Origin: Flavivirga spongiicola | GTDB lineage: Bacteria; Bacteroidota; Bacteroidia; Flavobacteriales; Flavobacteriaceae | Direction: 5' to 3' | DNA length: 64,000 nt | NCBI RefSeq assembly: GCF_030540825.1 | Contig: NZ_JAUOEO010000001.1 | Span: 4,291,001 to 4,355,000 of the forward strand | In this document: positions 42,158 to 51,042 of the stretch, piece after piece | How positions within the stretch are numbered: the stretch's first letter is position 1 | Layout: each line of letters begins with the position of its first letter | Position numbers and translations under genes: made by a program | The notes under the pieces: generated by a model | The model's database searches: none | Seen by the model: only the letters and a program-made list of their open reading frames with translations | What the model was told of the DNA's origin: nothing

Positions 42158-43585
42158 TTAGTCTTCTTCAAAAAAATCATCTTTAAAACCTATAAGAAAC
42201 AGTTTTTCTTTAGCTCTGGTTACAGCAGTATATAACCAACGTAAATATTCTTTATCAATCCCGTTTGGCAAATAAGGTTGCTCTACAAAAACAGTATTCC
42301 ATTGTCCACCTTGCGATTTATGGCATGTAATGGCGTAAGAAAATTTCACCTGAAGAGCGTTAAAATGCTTACTTCCTTTTACTTTTAAAAACTTTTTATA
42401 ATTACTGGATTCGTTTTCAAAATCTTTCATGACCTCTTGATATAATCTATTGGAATCATCATAAGATAATGACGGTGTTTCCGCTTCAACGGTATCTAAA
42501 AGTAAAACCGTTTCAAAAGGCCTCATTTTTGGGTAATCAACCATCCGCACTTTTACTTCTGCAAAACGAAAACCGTAAAGTTCCTGGATACTGAAAATTT
42601 CGAGAACTTCAATAATATCTCCATTAGCAATAAACCCAGCCTCTGTAGTTGTCTTAATCCAAAAGTAATTATTCTTAACCACCATTAAATAATCCCCAGT
42701 AGTAAGCTCGCTCTCATTAAATAATATCCTATTTCGTATTTGCTGATTATATAAATTTGCACGTTTATTGCTTCTTACAATAATGGCTGTTTCTTCTTTA
42801 CCCAAATCGCTATAAGCATCATTAATAGCATCCATGATCTCGTGCCCATCTATTAACCTGATAATATCTTTAAAACCTGCTAAATCAAACTTAAAACTAT
42901 CATGAATACTATGTGACAAAGCTTCGCGCAGTACAGTGGCATTTGCAAGAATACCAGAATTTTGTTCTTGTCTTACAACTTCATCTAATTCCATTCTGGT
43001 AACGTCCTTGTTGTAATTCAATCCAAGAGAATCTTCATTCAGAGCAGGACTTAAATCCAGCTTAACCGGTGGTAATTGAGCCGTATCACCAATTAAAAGC
43101 AGTTTACACTGATGGCCAGAATATACATATTGCATTAAATCATCCAGCAACGACCCATTTTCAAAAAGTTTTGATTCCCCAGGGGTATCTGGTATCATGG
43201 ACGCTTCATCAACTATAAAAATGGTGTTCTTATGCTTATTAGGCTGCAAAACAAACTTAACGCCGCCATTCTTTTCTTTCTTCGGAAAATATATCTTTTT
43301 ATGTATTGTAAATGCTTCTTTTTCCGAGTAATTAGAAATGACTTTTGCTGCTCTACCAGTTGGCGCCATTAGAACAGCACTTTTTTTTGCTTTCCATAAA
43401 TTAGAGACTATAGTTCCGACAATCGTAGTCTTTCCCGTACCGGCATATCCCTTTAATAGGTAAAGTACATTTGGTGTTTTGTTAAAAATAAATTCTGAAA
43501 GTTGTTGTAAAACAATATTCTGTTTTAACGTTGGTTTAAACGGAAACTGCTGTTTTATAAGGGAATAAAATTCGGATGAGGTCAT
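42158..43585 (-). CDS. RecD-like ATP-dependent DNA helicase
   Basis: A superfamily 1B helicase of 475 residues from the ATG at 43585; an earlier TTG adds only five residues. Walker A is LKGYAGTGKTTIVG, Walker B IFIVDEASM, motif III LLIGDTAQLPPV, and the C-terminal motifs VKFSYAITCHKSQGGQW and YTAVTRAKEKL are complete. This is the short RecD2/Pif1-like form common in Bacteroidota. Predicted role is DNA repair or replication-fork processing. Confidence 0.9.
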   Translation of the reverse strand: MTSSEFYSLIKQQFPFKPTLKQNIVLQQLSEFIFNKTPNVLYLLKGYAGTGKTTIVGTIVSNLWKAKKSAVLMAPTGRAAKVISNYSEKEAFTIHKKIYFPKKEKNGGVKFVLQPNKHKNTIFIVDEASMIPDTPGESKLFENGSLLDDLMQYVYSGHQCKLLLIGDTAQLPPVKLDLSPALNEDSLGLNYNKDVTRMELDEVVRQEQNSGILANATVLREALSHSIHDSFKFDLAGFKDIIRLIDGHEIMDAINDAYSDLGKEETAIIVRSNKRANLYNQQIRNRILFNESELTTGDYLMVVKNNYFWIKTTTEAGFIANGDIIEVLEIFSIQELYGFRFAEVKVRMVDYPKMRPFETVLLLDTVEAETPSLSYDDSNRLYQEVMKDFENESSNYKKFLKVKGSKHFNALQVKFSYAITCHKSQGGQWNTVFVEQPYLPNGIDKEYLRWLYTAVTRAKEKLFLIGFKDDFFEED

Positions 43586-43613
43586 TAAAAGTTTCGACAA
43601 ATTAAAAATTATT

Positions 43614-43621
43614 CAAAGATA
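43614..43621 (-). promoter_or_regulatory. -7 promoter box of the helicase gene
   Basis: On the minus strand TATCTTTG fits TAnnTTTG, 29 nt before the chosen ATG. Confidence 0.45.
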
Positions 43622-43667
43622 GAATGATTTTTACTCTCTATAGGTTTTTACGATTAAAAAAAAATTG

Positions 43668-43675
43668 TAGATTTG
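43668..43675 (+). promoter_or_regulatory. -7 promoter box of the rsmD operon
   Basis: TAGATTTG fits TAnnTTTG, 28 nt before the ATG of the membrane-anchored protein and divergent from the helicase promoter. Confidence 0.45.
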
Positions 43676-43703
43676 CGAAAAGACTTTTAATTAAAAACAT
43701 ACT

Positions 43704-44441
43704 ATGTTGACATTTATTCTTATTGCAATTGCAGTGATACTAGTTACAATTGGCTTAGTAAAGCTGGTTGACAAATTTATACCTTCTAAATTCAAACCTG
43801 TTTTGACAATTGCTCTTTGGCTGTTAATCGGTTTTTTAGGTTATCAAACCTATTTATCTATTTATGAGCCCATTCAATTTAACAAGCTTAAAAACAAACG
43901 TTATAAAACAGTTATTACAAGTTTGATTGATATTAGAGACGCTCAAATTGCTCACAAACAAGTAACTGGTAAGTTTTCTCGTAATTTCGAAAACTTAATT
44001 AAGTTTATTGATACAGCCGAATATACTATTACACAACGTAGAGATTCTACTATTATAGATGAAGAATTAACTAAATTATACGGTGTAGACACTACTAAAG
44101 AAATTGTTGTAATTGATACTTTAGGCTTTGTTTCTGTAAAAGATTCTTTATTTAAAAATTCTGATCGATACAAAAACATGATGAATGTACCAGTGGGTAA
44201 AGATGGTGCTAAATTCAAATTACAAGCTGGATATTTAGAACAAAATGATATACAGATACCTGTTTTTGAAGCTTCTGTAGAAAAGAACGTTATTTTACAT
44301 GATCAAGACCCAGACCTTCTTATGCAAGAAAATCAGGTTGTTTCTGTAGATGGAGTAAACGGTAATATGTTGAGAGTAGGTTCTATGGACGAAGTTAAAA
44401 CAATTGGAAACTGGCCAAAAAATTATGGCTCAGCCGAATAA
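43704..44441 (+). CDS. Membrane-anchored conserved hypothetical protein
   Basis: A 245-residue protein with two hydrophobic segments at the N-terminus (LTFILIAIAVILVTIGLV and VLTIALWLLIGFLGYQTY) and a soluble domain of about 190 residues. I know this arrangement as a conserved Bacteroidota gene next to DUF3822 and rsmD genes, but no function. Its last 17 nt overlap the start of the DUF3822 gene. Confidence 0.78.
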   Translation: MLTFILIAIAVILVTIGLVKLVDKFIPSKFKPVLTIALWLLIGFLGYQTYLSIYEPIQFNKLKNKRYKTVITSLIDIRDAQIAHKQVTGKFSRNFENLIKFIDTAEYTITQRRDSTIIDEELTKLYGVDTTKEIVVIDTLGFVSVKDSLFKNSDRYKNMMNVPVGKDGAKFKLQAGYLEQNDIQIPVFEASVEKNVILHDQDPDLLMQENQVVSVDGVNGNMLRVGSMDEVKTIGNWPKNYGSAE

Positions 44442-45246
44442 AAATCCTAACAAACTAACTAATCTAGAATTGTCCATTCAAATAAGTTTGAGTGGACTTT
44501 CTTTTTGTATACTACATAAAGAATCGAATCGTATTTCTTCCTTAAAGCGCATTGATTTTAATAAAAAACAGAATCCTTTAGAGCTATTAGATTATCTTAA
44601 AAATATCTTTAATACAGAAACTATTCTGCAAGAAGCGTTCACTAAAATTTGTGTAATCCACGACAATGAATTATCTACTCTTGTGCCAAAACCACTTTTT
44701 GAAGAAGATAGTTTAGCTGATTATTTAAAATTTAATTCTAAAATTCTTAAATCTGATTTTATTACTTACGACGCTATTGTATTAAACGATAGCATTAACG
44801 TATATGTGCCCTATATAAACATTAATAATTTTATATATGAAAAGTTTGGCTCTTTTACCTTTAAGCATGTTTCTACTATTTTAATTGAGGAAATTTTACT
44901 CATCGAAAAAAATGCAAATACTCCCAAAGTATATTTAAACGTAAACAAAAATCATTTTGAAATAATTGTTACTGAAAAGGGTAAACTTTTGCTTTATAAT
45001 ACATTTGAATATGTAACAAAAGAAGACTTTATATACTACGTTCTATTTACCGCGGAACAGTTAAAACTAAACCCAGAAACATTATATTTAGTTTTTATTG
45101 GTGCTATTCACAAAGATGATGATTTATATCAAATAGCATACAAGTACATAAGAAATGTAAGCTTTGGTAAGCGAAATGACCATTACAAATATTATGAAAA
45201 TCCAAAATACGATCATTCAGATTTCATTTTAATAAAAAGTTTTTAA
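44425..45246 (+). CDS. DUF3822 family protein
   Basis: A 273-residue cytoplasmic protein from the ATG at 44425; a TTG seven codons earlier is less likely. The ELSIQISLSGLSFCI start, VYVPYININNFIYEKFGSF middle and the VYLNVNKNHFEIIVTEKGKLLLYN strand pattern recall an actin/ASKHA-like fold, typical of DUF3822. Function unknown. Its stop overlaps the rsmD start (TAATG). Confidence 0.82.
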   Translation: MAQPNKNPNKLTNLELSIQISLSGLSFCILHKESNRISSLKRIDFNKKQNPLELLDYLKNIFNTETILQEAFTKICVIHDNELSTLVPKPLFEEDSLADYLKFNSKILKSDFITYDAIVLNDSINVYVPYININNFIYEKFGSFTFKHVSTILIEEILLIEKNANTPKVYLNVNKNHFEIIVTEKGKLLLYNTFEYVTKEDFIYYVLFTAEQLKLNPETLYLVFIGAIHKDDDLYQIAYKYIRNVSFGKRNDHYKYYENPKYDHSDFILIKSF

Positions 45247-45785
45247 TGCGCATTATTTCAGGAATTTATAAAAGCAGAAAAATTGTTGCACCAAAAAATT
45301 TACCGGTGAGACCAACAACCGATATGGCCAAGGAGTCCTTATTTAATATTTTAAATAATCTGTTTTATTTTGGTGATATTTCTGTTTTAGATTTGTTTGC
45401 TGGAACAGGTAATATAAGTTATGAATTTGCATCAAGAGGCACCCAAAACATTACCTGTGTAGATCAGGACTATGGTTGCATCAAGTTTATAAACCAAACA
45501 GCTGAGTCTTTTGAAATGCCAATAAATACTATTAAAAGTGACGTTTTTAAATTTTTAGAAAAATCTAATTTACAAACCAATATTATATTTGCAGACCCTC
45601 CTTATAACTTTACAGAAGAACAATTTGCTAAAATTCCAGAATTGGTTTTTCAAAACAACATGCTACTTGAAGATGGCATTCTAATTGTTGAGCATTCTAA
45701 ACACACTAATTTATCTAACTTAAATCATTATAGTTATTCTAAAAGCTATGGTGGTAATATGTTTAGTTTTTTTGAAGTAGTTTAA
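45246..45785 (+). CDS. rsmD: 16S rRNA (guanine966-N2)-methyltransferase
   Basis: A SAM-dependent methyltransferase of 179 residues. The SAM loop DLFAGTGNISYEFASRG and catalytic DPPYNF are present, as is the RIISGIYKSRKI start and PTTDMAKESLFNIL signature. It methylates N2 of G966 in 16S rRNA. Translation is coupled to DUF3822 by a TAATG overlap. Confidence 0.94.
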   Translation: MRIISGIYKSRKIVAPKNLPVRPTTDMAKESLFNILNNLFYFGDISVLDLFAGTGNISYEFASRGTQNITCVDQDYGCIKFINQTAESFEMPINTIKSDVFKFLEKSNLQTNIIFADPPYNFTEEQFAKIPELVFQNNMLLEDGILIVEHSKHTNLSNLNHYSYSKSYGGNMFSFFEVV

Positions 45786-45946
45786 ACTCACAGCCTCTTT
45801 TTTTGTTAATTCCTTTTTTTTCAGTACTTTAGATATCTTCCTAAGAGTCCCAGGCTCTATGCATAATTTATCTCATTAAAAAAGTACTTCTTTTCTTACT
45901 GTTGTTTGTGGTTAATTTAAACACTAACCTTAAAACCATTAATGAA

Positions 45947-46462
45947 ATGAAAAAACTTCTTTTATTATTATTAGTAACGATTCTTTTTATCGCTTGTCAA
46001 AAAAAAACACAACGTTACTTTGCTGATTCTACCGAAATTGAAACATTAAAATCTGGTATAAAAGCCTACGAAACAGGTGACTGGGACAAATGGAAAAGTC
46101 ATTTTGCTGATACAGCAAAAGTATTTGTTAATTCTACCAAACCATTAACTATTGAAAAAAGATTAGAAGGCTTAAAGGCTATGACCACTGCTATGTCTGC
46201 GTATGGTTTTAACCATGATAAAGAATACATTGAAATGGTTCTTGACAAAGAGGACGAAACTTGGGTTTATTATTGGGCGACACACAAAGGTACTTTTGCC
46301 GCAAATAATAAAGAATTGTCCATACCCGTTCATTTGGCTGTACAATTCGTTGATGGAAAAATTGTAGAAGAACACATTTACTTTGATGGCACAGCTATGA
46401 ATTCTGAATTTGCAGCTATAGCCGCTGCCGCTGAAACTAAAACCGAAGTTTTAGAAGAATAA
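45947..46462 (+). CDS. Lipoprotein with SnoaL/NTF2-like domain
   Basis: From the ATG at 45947 the protein starts KKLLLLLLVTILFIAC, with a lipobox Cys at about 17. The mature 150 residues fit a nuclear-transport-factor-2/SnoaL-like fold (GIKAYETGDWDKWKSHFADTAKV; the VHLAVQFVDGKIVEEHIYFD strands). Members bind small ligands or act as enzymes; the role is unknown. It lies 28 nt before a second exported protein, so they may be co-transcribed. Confidence 0.8.
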   Translation: MKKLLLLLLVTILFIACQKKTQRYFADSTEIETLKSGIKAYETGDWDKWKSHFADTAKVFVNSTKPLTIEKRLEGLKAMTTAMSAYGFNHDKEYIEMVLDKEDETWVYYWATHKGTFAANNKELSIPVHLAVQFVDGKIVEEHIYFDGTAMNSEFAAIAAAAETKTEVLEE

Positions 46463-46490
46463 AATTACTAACCAACCAAAATAATAAATT

Positions 46491-47252
46491 ATGAAAACAG
46501 CTAAAACAACTTTAGTACTATTATTATTATTATTATTATTATGCCTAACATGTAATATCTCTCAAGCACAGAAAATGTTCTCGGTACATCAAGACAATGT
46601 AAAACCTTCAATGGTTATGGAATATGAGAAAATTGCAAAAGAGTTTAATGCGGCATCCGTAGAACATAATGCGCAAGCCGAATGGTTTACAGCAGTATCA
46701 AATGACTTTAAATATTTTTATATTTCTCCTATTGAAAACTTCGCAGATTTAGATAAACGTCCTTTTGCTGATATGGCAAAAGCCATGGGTGATAAATTTG
46801 GAGATATATTTAACCGCTTTGATAAATGCTACGATTCTCATGGCAACTATATAGTTGTACATGATGAAGAGCTAAGTTATATGCCTGATGGTGCCCAGGA
46901 AGCTCAAGAAGGTCAAAATTATCGTAAATGGTTTTTTATGTATTACCCACCCGAAAATGCTAAAAAGGTAAAAGAAGGCATGAAAGCTGTTAAAGAACTC
47001 TTCACTAGCAAAGGGTCTAAAAGTTATTACCGTATTTACCGAAATGGTTTTGGATCCATGGAAAACTACTATATGGTGTCTATTTCTGCTAAAGATGAAG
47101 TAGATGGAGCAACACAAGCTAAAGCAAATGAAGAAGTTTTAGGCCCGGATCGCTGGGAAACTTTTAACAAAGTCATAAATTACATATCAAGAATGGAAGA
47201 ATATAGTGGAGAAATGAGACCCGATTTATCCTATTCTCCTAAAAAAGAGTAA
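46491..47252 (+). CDS. Exported hypothetical protein
   Basis: A 253-residue protein with a signal peptide (poly-Leu core, end ISQAQ). The mature part has two ABM-like/dimeric barrel-looking halves (VHQDNVKPSMVMEYEKIAKEF ... and a second WFFMYYPPENAKKVKEGMKAV half), but I cannot assign a family securely. The hydrophobic core is encoded by a (TTA)7 microsatellite. It follows the SnoaL-like lipoprotein gene and probably works in the periplasm. Confidence 0.72.
   Translation: MKTAKTTLVLLLLLLLLCLTCNISQAQKMFSVHQDNVKPSMVMEYEKIAKEFNAASVEHNAQAEWFTAVSNDFKYFYISPIENFADLDKRPFADMAKAMGDKFGDIFNRFDKCYDSHGNYIVVHDEELSYMPDGAQEAQEGQNYRKWFFMYYPPENAKKVKEGMKAVKELFTSKGSKSYYRIYRNGFGSMENYYMVSISAKDEVDGATQAKANEEVLGPDRWETFNKVINYISRMEEYSGEMRPDLSYSPKKE
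46521..46541. repeat. (TTA)7 microsatellite in a signal peptide
   Basis: Seven tandem TTA codons lie in frame and give, with the preceding CTA, eight leucines in the hydrophobic core of the signal peptide. Slippage would change core length without breaking the frame. Confidence 0.9.
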
Positions 47253-47264
47253 TACCAAGTAAAT

Positions 47265-47435
47265 GAGGCTGTCTAAAAAGCACTATATTTTTTCATTCAG
47301 AGCATAGCGAAGAATCTTATTTATAAATCAATACATTATGTTTTTAGAGATTCTTCACAGCTTCGCTGCTACCTTCGAAACAAAATATATTTTGCTTCTC
47401 GGTAATATTCAGAATGACACTTTTCAGACAGCCCC
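47265..47435. repeat. Palindromic dispersed repeat (MITE-like), copy 2
   Basis: Terminal inverted repeats GGCTGTCTAAAAAG (47267-47280) and CTTTTCAGACAGCC (47420-47433) match at 13 of 14 positions. Inside, each arm has a decayed CATTCTGA...GCGAAGAATC unit. It has no coding capacity. Related to the 33.5-33.7 kb repeat. Confidence 0.65.
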
Positions 47436-47532
47436 ATCTACTTTATTATGAAACATGAGTACTATAGAAACAAATTATAGGGCTTGTTTTAATGTTCATT
47501 TGATATAATTACTAACCTATTATTTTTTAACA

Positions 47533-47563
47533 AAAAACCCTTCTTTAATTAAGAAGGGTTTTT
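47533..47563 (-). terminator. Terminator of rnpB
   Basis: CCCTTCTT and AAGAAGGG flank a 5-nt loop, with A- and T-tracts on both sides. It begins a few nucleotides after the rnpB 3' end on the minus strand and could also stop plus-strand transcription. Confidence 0.8.
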
Positions 47564-47569
47564 ATGTTA

Positions 47570-47945
47570 AAGTAAATCTATAAGCCGAATTCTGTATCAC
47601 GCCAAAGCGTGATCCTTATCATTTATCTACGCGTATTGTTACCAATACGCTTTAGCTGCCTACCCTCCAGCATCGAGCGTGCAGCCCTCAAACACTGGTA
47701 TACATGACATTGCACCGCATAGAGTTTACCCGGTTTCACTACAGCATGACCTGTACATACTTTCTGTTGCACTTTTCCTAGCCTCACGACTGGTGGTTGT
47801 TAACCACTATGTTGCACTATGGTGTTCGGACTTTCCTCCCAAGTGCTGAACTTGTTTCAGTACCTTTTCAATTTAACTTTTCAGTTAACGAAAAGAAATA
47901 ATACTGAAACAAGTTCAGCATATGAGCGATAAGGCAATCTACTTG
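47570..47945 (-). ncRNA. rnpB: RNase P RNA, class A
   Basis: On the minus strand the P4 signature GGGAGGAAAGTCCGAAC, ACAGGTCATGCTGTAGTGAA, the GTAAACTC block, the GATAAATGATAAGG stretch and the 3' ACAGAATTCGGCTTAT are all present in RNase P order. P1 pairs AAGTAGAT with ATTTACTT, and P2 pairs CCTTATC with GATAAGG. This is the catalytic RNA that matures tRNA 5' ends. The P3 helix is extended by an inverted repeat of about 19 bp (see findings). Ends are placed by P1 and are good to a few nucleotides. Confidence 0.93.
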
Positions 47946-48104
47946 GTTACAAAATTACAATAAAGAACTATTAAATCTCAAAAAAATGGATATAACTGTT
48001 CCTCAATTTTAACATACTTTCTATTTTAGACACTTATCACTTAAAGTTGTTAATAACTCCTCTTAAATTTTATGTGCTTTATCTTTAATTTTAAGCTGAA
48101 TTTT

Positions 48105-48112
48105 TAACTTTG
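48105..48112 (+). promoter_or_regulatory. -7 promoter box of dnaX
   Basis: TAACTTTG fits TAnnTTTG, 25 nt before the TTG start of dnaX. Confidence 0.45.
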
Positions 48113-48137
48113 TTATACACAAGCAAATTCAGTAAAA

Positions 48138-49871
48138 TTGGAACACTTTGTAGTATCGGCTAGAAAATACAGACCACAAACATTTAAAGATGTTGTAGGG
48201 CAACAAGCTATTACAAATACGTTATTGAATGCTATAGACAACAACCATTTAGCTCAAGCCTTGCTTTTTACAGGGCCTCGTGGGGTTGGTAAAACGACTT
48301 GTGCACGAATTCTAGCTAAAATGATTAATAGTGATGGTACCGAAACTGATGATGAAGATTTTGCCTTTAATATTTTTGAACTCGATGCTGCTTCAAACAA
48401 TTCGGTTGATGATATTAGAAGCTTAACAGATCAAGTTCGTATCCCTCCACAAGTTGGTAAATACAAAGTATATATTATTGATGAGGTACATATGCTATCT
48501 CAGGCTGCTTTCAACGCTTTTCTTAAAACACTGGAAGAGCCACCAAAACATTGCATTTTTATTTTAGCAACAACTGAAAAGCATAAAATAATTCCAACTA
48601 TTTTATCCCGTTGTCAGATTTTTGATTTTAAGCGCATTACAGTAAAAGATGCTAAAGAATATTTAAAATATATTGCAGAAGAACAAGACGTAACCGCCGA
48701 TGACGATGCATTACATATTATCGCTCAAAAAGCAGACGGCGCTATGCGAGATGCCTTATCTATTTTTGATAGGGTGGTTAGTTTTTCAGGTAAAAATTTA
48801 ACCAGGCAGGCCGTTACAGAAAATTTAAACGTACTTGACTACGAAACCTATTTTACAAGTACCGATTTAATTTTAGAAAACAAGATTCCCGAATTGCTAT
48901 TACAATTCAACAATACATTATCCAAAGGGTTTGATGGTCATCATTATATTGCAGGGCTAGCGTCTCATTTTAGAGATTTACTTGTAAGCAAAACCCCTGA
49001 GACGATTGAACTACTTGAAGTAGGCGAGCAGACCAAAACTAAATATTTAGAACAATCTAAAAAAGCTTCACAGCAATTTTTGCTACATGGCATAAATCTA
49101 GCAAACGATTGCGACCTCAAATATAAAACCAGTAAAAATCAACGCTTACTTATCGAGTTATGTTTAATGCAGCTTGCCTCTATCACTTTTGATGGAGAAA
49201 AAAAAAATAGCAGACATTACATAATTCCAGCTTCTTATTTTAAAAAGAAAGGGATTACTCCTATTCCCGTAACACCTCCTAAAAAAGAACAAAATAGTTT
49301 AGTTGCTTCCAATTTAAAAGAGGAAAATAGAGCCCCACAATTATCAGGCTCTAACTCTTCAGGAACTTTTCAAGTTAAAGCTCCTCCAAAAATCATTTTA
49401 AAAAAAGAAACCAAACGTGCTTCTGGTCTTTCTTTAAGTAGTATAAGAGCTAAAAAAGAACATCTCATTAAACAAATGGATGTCGTTATAGAAGAAGAGG
49501 ATTTACCTAAAGAAGCTTTTACCGAGAAAGAGCTTATAGATGTTTGGAATACTTTTATAGAAATAATAAGAGGAAAAGGGAAACACAATTTAGCTTCTAT
49601 ATTATCTATTGATACACCAAAAGTTAAAGAAACGACCGTATATCTAGAATTCCCTAATGCTACAAATAAAGTAGAAGTGGAACGCAATCAATATGATCTT
49701 TTATCGTACATAAGAAAGTCTTTAAATAACTATGACATTAGCTTATCAATTAGTATAAACGACATTATGGAAAAGAAGTACGCTTATACTCCTGCGGACA
49801 AATTCGAAAAATTAAAAGAGAAAAACTCGAACATAGACCTCTTAAGAAAAACTTTTGATTTAGACATATAA
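48138..49871 (+). CDS. dnaX: DNA polymerase III subunit gamma/tau
   Basis: The clamp-loader ATPase: VSARKYRPQTFKDVVGQ start, Walker A GPRGVGKTTC, ELDAASNNSVDDIR, Walker B YIIDEVHML, SRC sensor LSRCQIFDF, and sensor 2 GAMRDALSIFDRV. After about residue 365 a less conserved tau-like region runs to 577. The start codon is TTG; no ATG fits the conserved N-terminus. The usual four-cysteine zinc module between Walker A and the ELDAAS segment is absent, replaced by an acidic stretch (SDGTETDDEDF). Confidence 0.96.
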   Translation: MEHFVVSARKYRPQTFKDVVGQQAITNTLLNAIDNNHLAQALLFTGPRGVGKTTCARILAKMINSDGTETDDEDFAFNIFELDAASNNSVDDIRSLTDQVRIPPQVGKYKVYIIDEVHMLSQAAFNAFLKTLEEPPKHCIFILATTEKHKIIPTILSRCQIFDFKRITVKDAKEYLKYIAEEQDVTADDDALHIIAQKADGAMRDALSIFDRVVSFSGKNLTRQAVTENLNVLDYETYFTSTDLILENKIPELLLQFNNTLSKGFDGHHYIAGLASHFRDLLVSKTPETIELLEVGEQTKTKYLEQSKKASQQFLLHGINLANDCDLKYKTSKNQRLLIELCLMQLASITFDGEKKNSRHYIIPASYFKKKGITPIPVTPPKKEQNSLVASNLKEENRAPQLSGSNSSGTFQVKAPPKIILKKETKRASGLSLSSIRAKKEHLIKQMDVVIEEEDLPKEAFTEKELIDVWNTFIEIIRGKGKHNLASILSIDTPKVKETTVYLEFPNATNKVEVERNQYDLLSYIRKSLNNYDISLSISINDIMEKKYAYTPADKFEKLKEKNSNIDLLRKTFDLDI

Positions 49872-49881
49872 ATAATTAATT

Positions 49882-50451
49882 ATGAATAAGTTATTGGTTT
49901 TGTTTTTTATCTTCATCATTACTTTAGCAAGTTGCGATGGTCGAAACAGAAAATATAAAACCAATGCAGAAGTTTTAAAAGAAAACAAACTTTTAGAGTC
50001 CTTTACTCAAGAAATAAAGTTTGTTCCAGAAGCGTATACTGAGATTAAAACAGATACTATTTTAAGCAGTGGATTTGAAGTTAAAATAAACTACCATTCT
50101 TTAGAGAGGGATTTTGTTTTAGAAACCAAAAAATTAAAAAATGATTCAACAACTAGAATTCACTACAAAAACTTTGAAGCACAACTACTGGTATTAAAAA
50201 ATAATACTATTATTAACAGGAGTCTAATTAATAAAAAGTTTTTTTACGAATTTGAAAGTGCAGAGTTTTGGGCAAATGCCATCATGCAATTTATATGGAT
50301 TGATTATGAGGCCTCAAATAAAAACACATTGCAATTAAACACTTCTTTTTGTACTTCTAATACGGATGAATGTAAAGATTTTACGCTTAAACTCAATGAA
50401 CAAGGAGATATTCAAATTGAAGAAATAAACATTTCATCTAATACCATCTAA
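49882..50451 (+). CDS. Hypothetical lipoprotein
   Basis: A 189-residue protein with a signal ending ITLASC (lipid-modified Cys at about 18). The mature part is beta-rich and contains two cysteines near the end (SFCTSNTDECKD). Family not recognised. It starts 10 nt after dnaX and ends 2 nt before miaE, so it is in that operon. Predicted membrane-anchored in the periplasm. Confidence 0.75.
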   Translation: MNKLLVLFFIFIITLASCDGRNRKYKTNAEVLKENKLLESFTQEIKFVPEAYTEIKTDTILSSGFEVKINYHSLERDFVLETKKLKNDSTTRIHYKNFEAQLLVLKNNTIINRSLINKKFFYEFESAEFWANAIMQFIWIDYEASNKNTLQLNTSFCTSNTDECKDFTLKLNEQGDIQIEEINISSNTI

Positions 50452-50453
50452 TC

Positions 50454-51035
50454 ATGCTAGGACTAAAGCTTCCAACTGACCCGCGCTGGGTTAATATTGT
50501 AGAAAAAAACATTGAAGAAATACTTACTGATCATGCTTTTTGTGAGCAAAAGGCAACAAGTACTGCTATTTCACTAATTGTAAGTTTTCCTGAATACACA
50601 GAATTAGTACAAGAAATGACAGCATTGGTGAAAGAAGAGATGAGTCATTTTAAAATGGTTCATGATAAAATCATAGAACGCGGATGGACTCTTGGACGTG
50701 ATAGACGTGACGATTATGTCATTCAACTTGTAAAATTCTTTCCTAAAGGAGGAAGCAGAACTACCCAATTAGTGCATCGCTTACTTTATGCAGCGTTAAT
50801 TGAAGCCAGAAGTTGTGAACGCTTTAGGTTACTTTCAGAGGAACTTAAAGACAAAGAATTAGCGACCTTTTATAGAAATTTAATGGTTAGTGAAGCAAAC
50901 CATTACACCATGTTTTTAGGCTTTGCTCGCAAGTATGGAAATAAAAAAGAAGTTGATACCAAATGGCAACAACTTCTTGAATATGAAGCCGAAATTATGT
51001 CTAATTTAGGGAATACAGAAGCAATACACGGTTAA
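50454..51035 (+). CDS. miaE: tRNA-(2-methylthio-N6-isopentenyl-A37) hydroxylase
   Basis: A 193-residue ferritin-like diiron enzyme: the LGLKLPTDPRWVNI start, diiron ligands in HAFCEQKATSTA, KEEMSHFKMVHD, IEARSCERFRLL and VSEANHYTMF. It hydroxylates the isopentenyl group of ms2i6A37 in tRNA. Length and motifs match the family. Third in the dnaX operon by spacing. Confidence 0.93.
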   Translation: MLGLKLPTDPRWVNIVEKNIEEILTDHAFCEQKATSTAISLIVSFPEYTELVQEMTALVKEEMSHFKMVHDKIIERGWTLGRDRRDDYVIQLVKFFPKGGSRTTQLVHRLLYAALIEARSCERFRLLSEELKDKELATFYRNLMVSEANHYTMFLGFARKYGNKKEVDTKWQQLLEYEAEIMSNLGNTEAIHG

Positions 51036-51042
51036 ACCCAGG

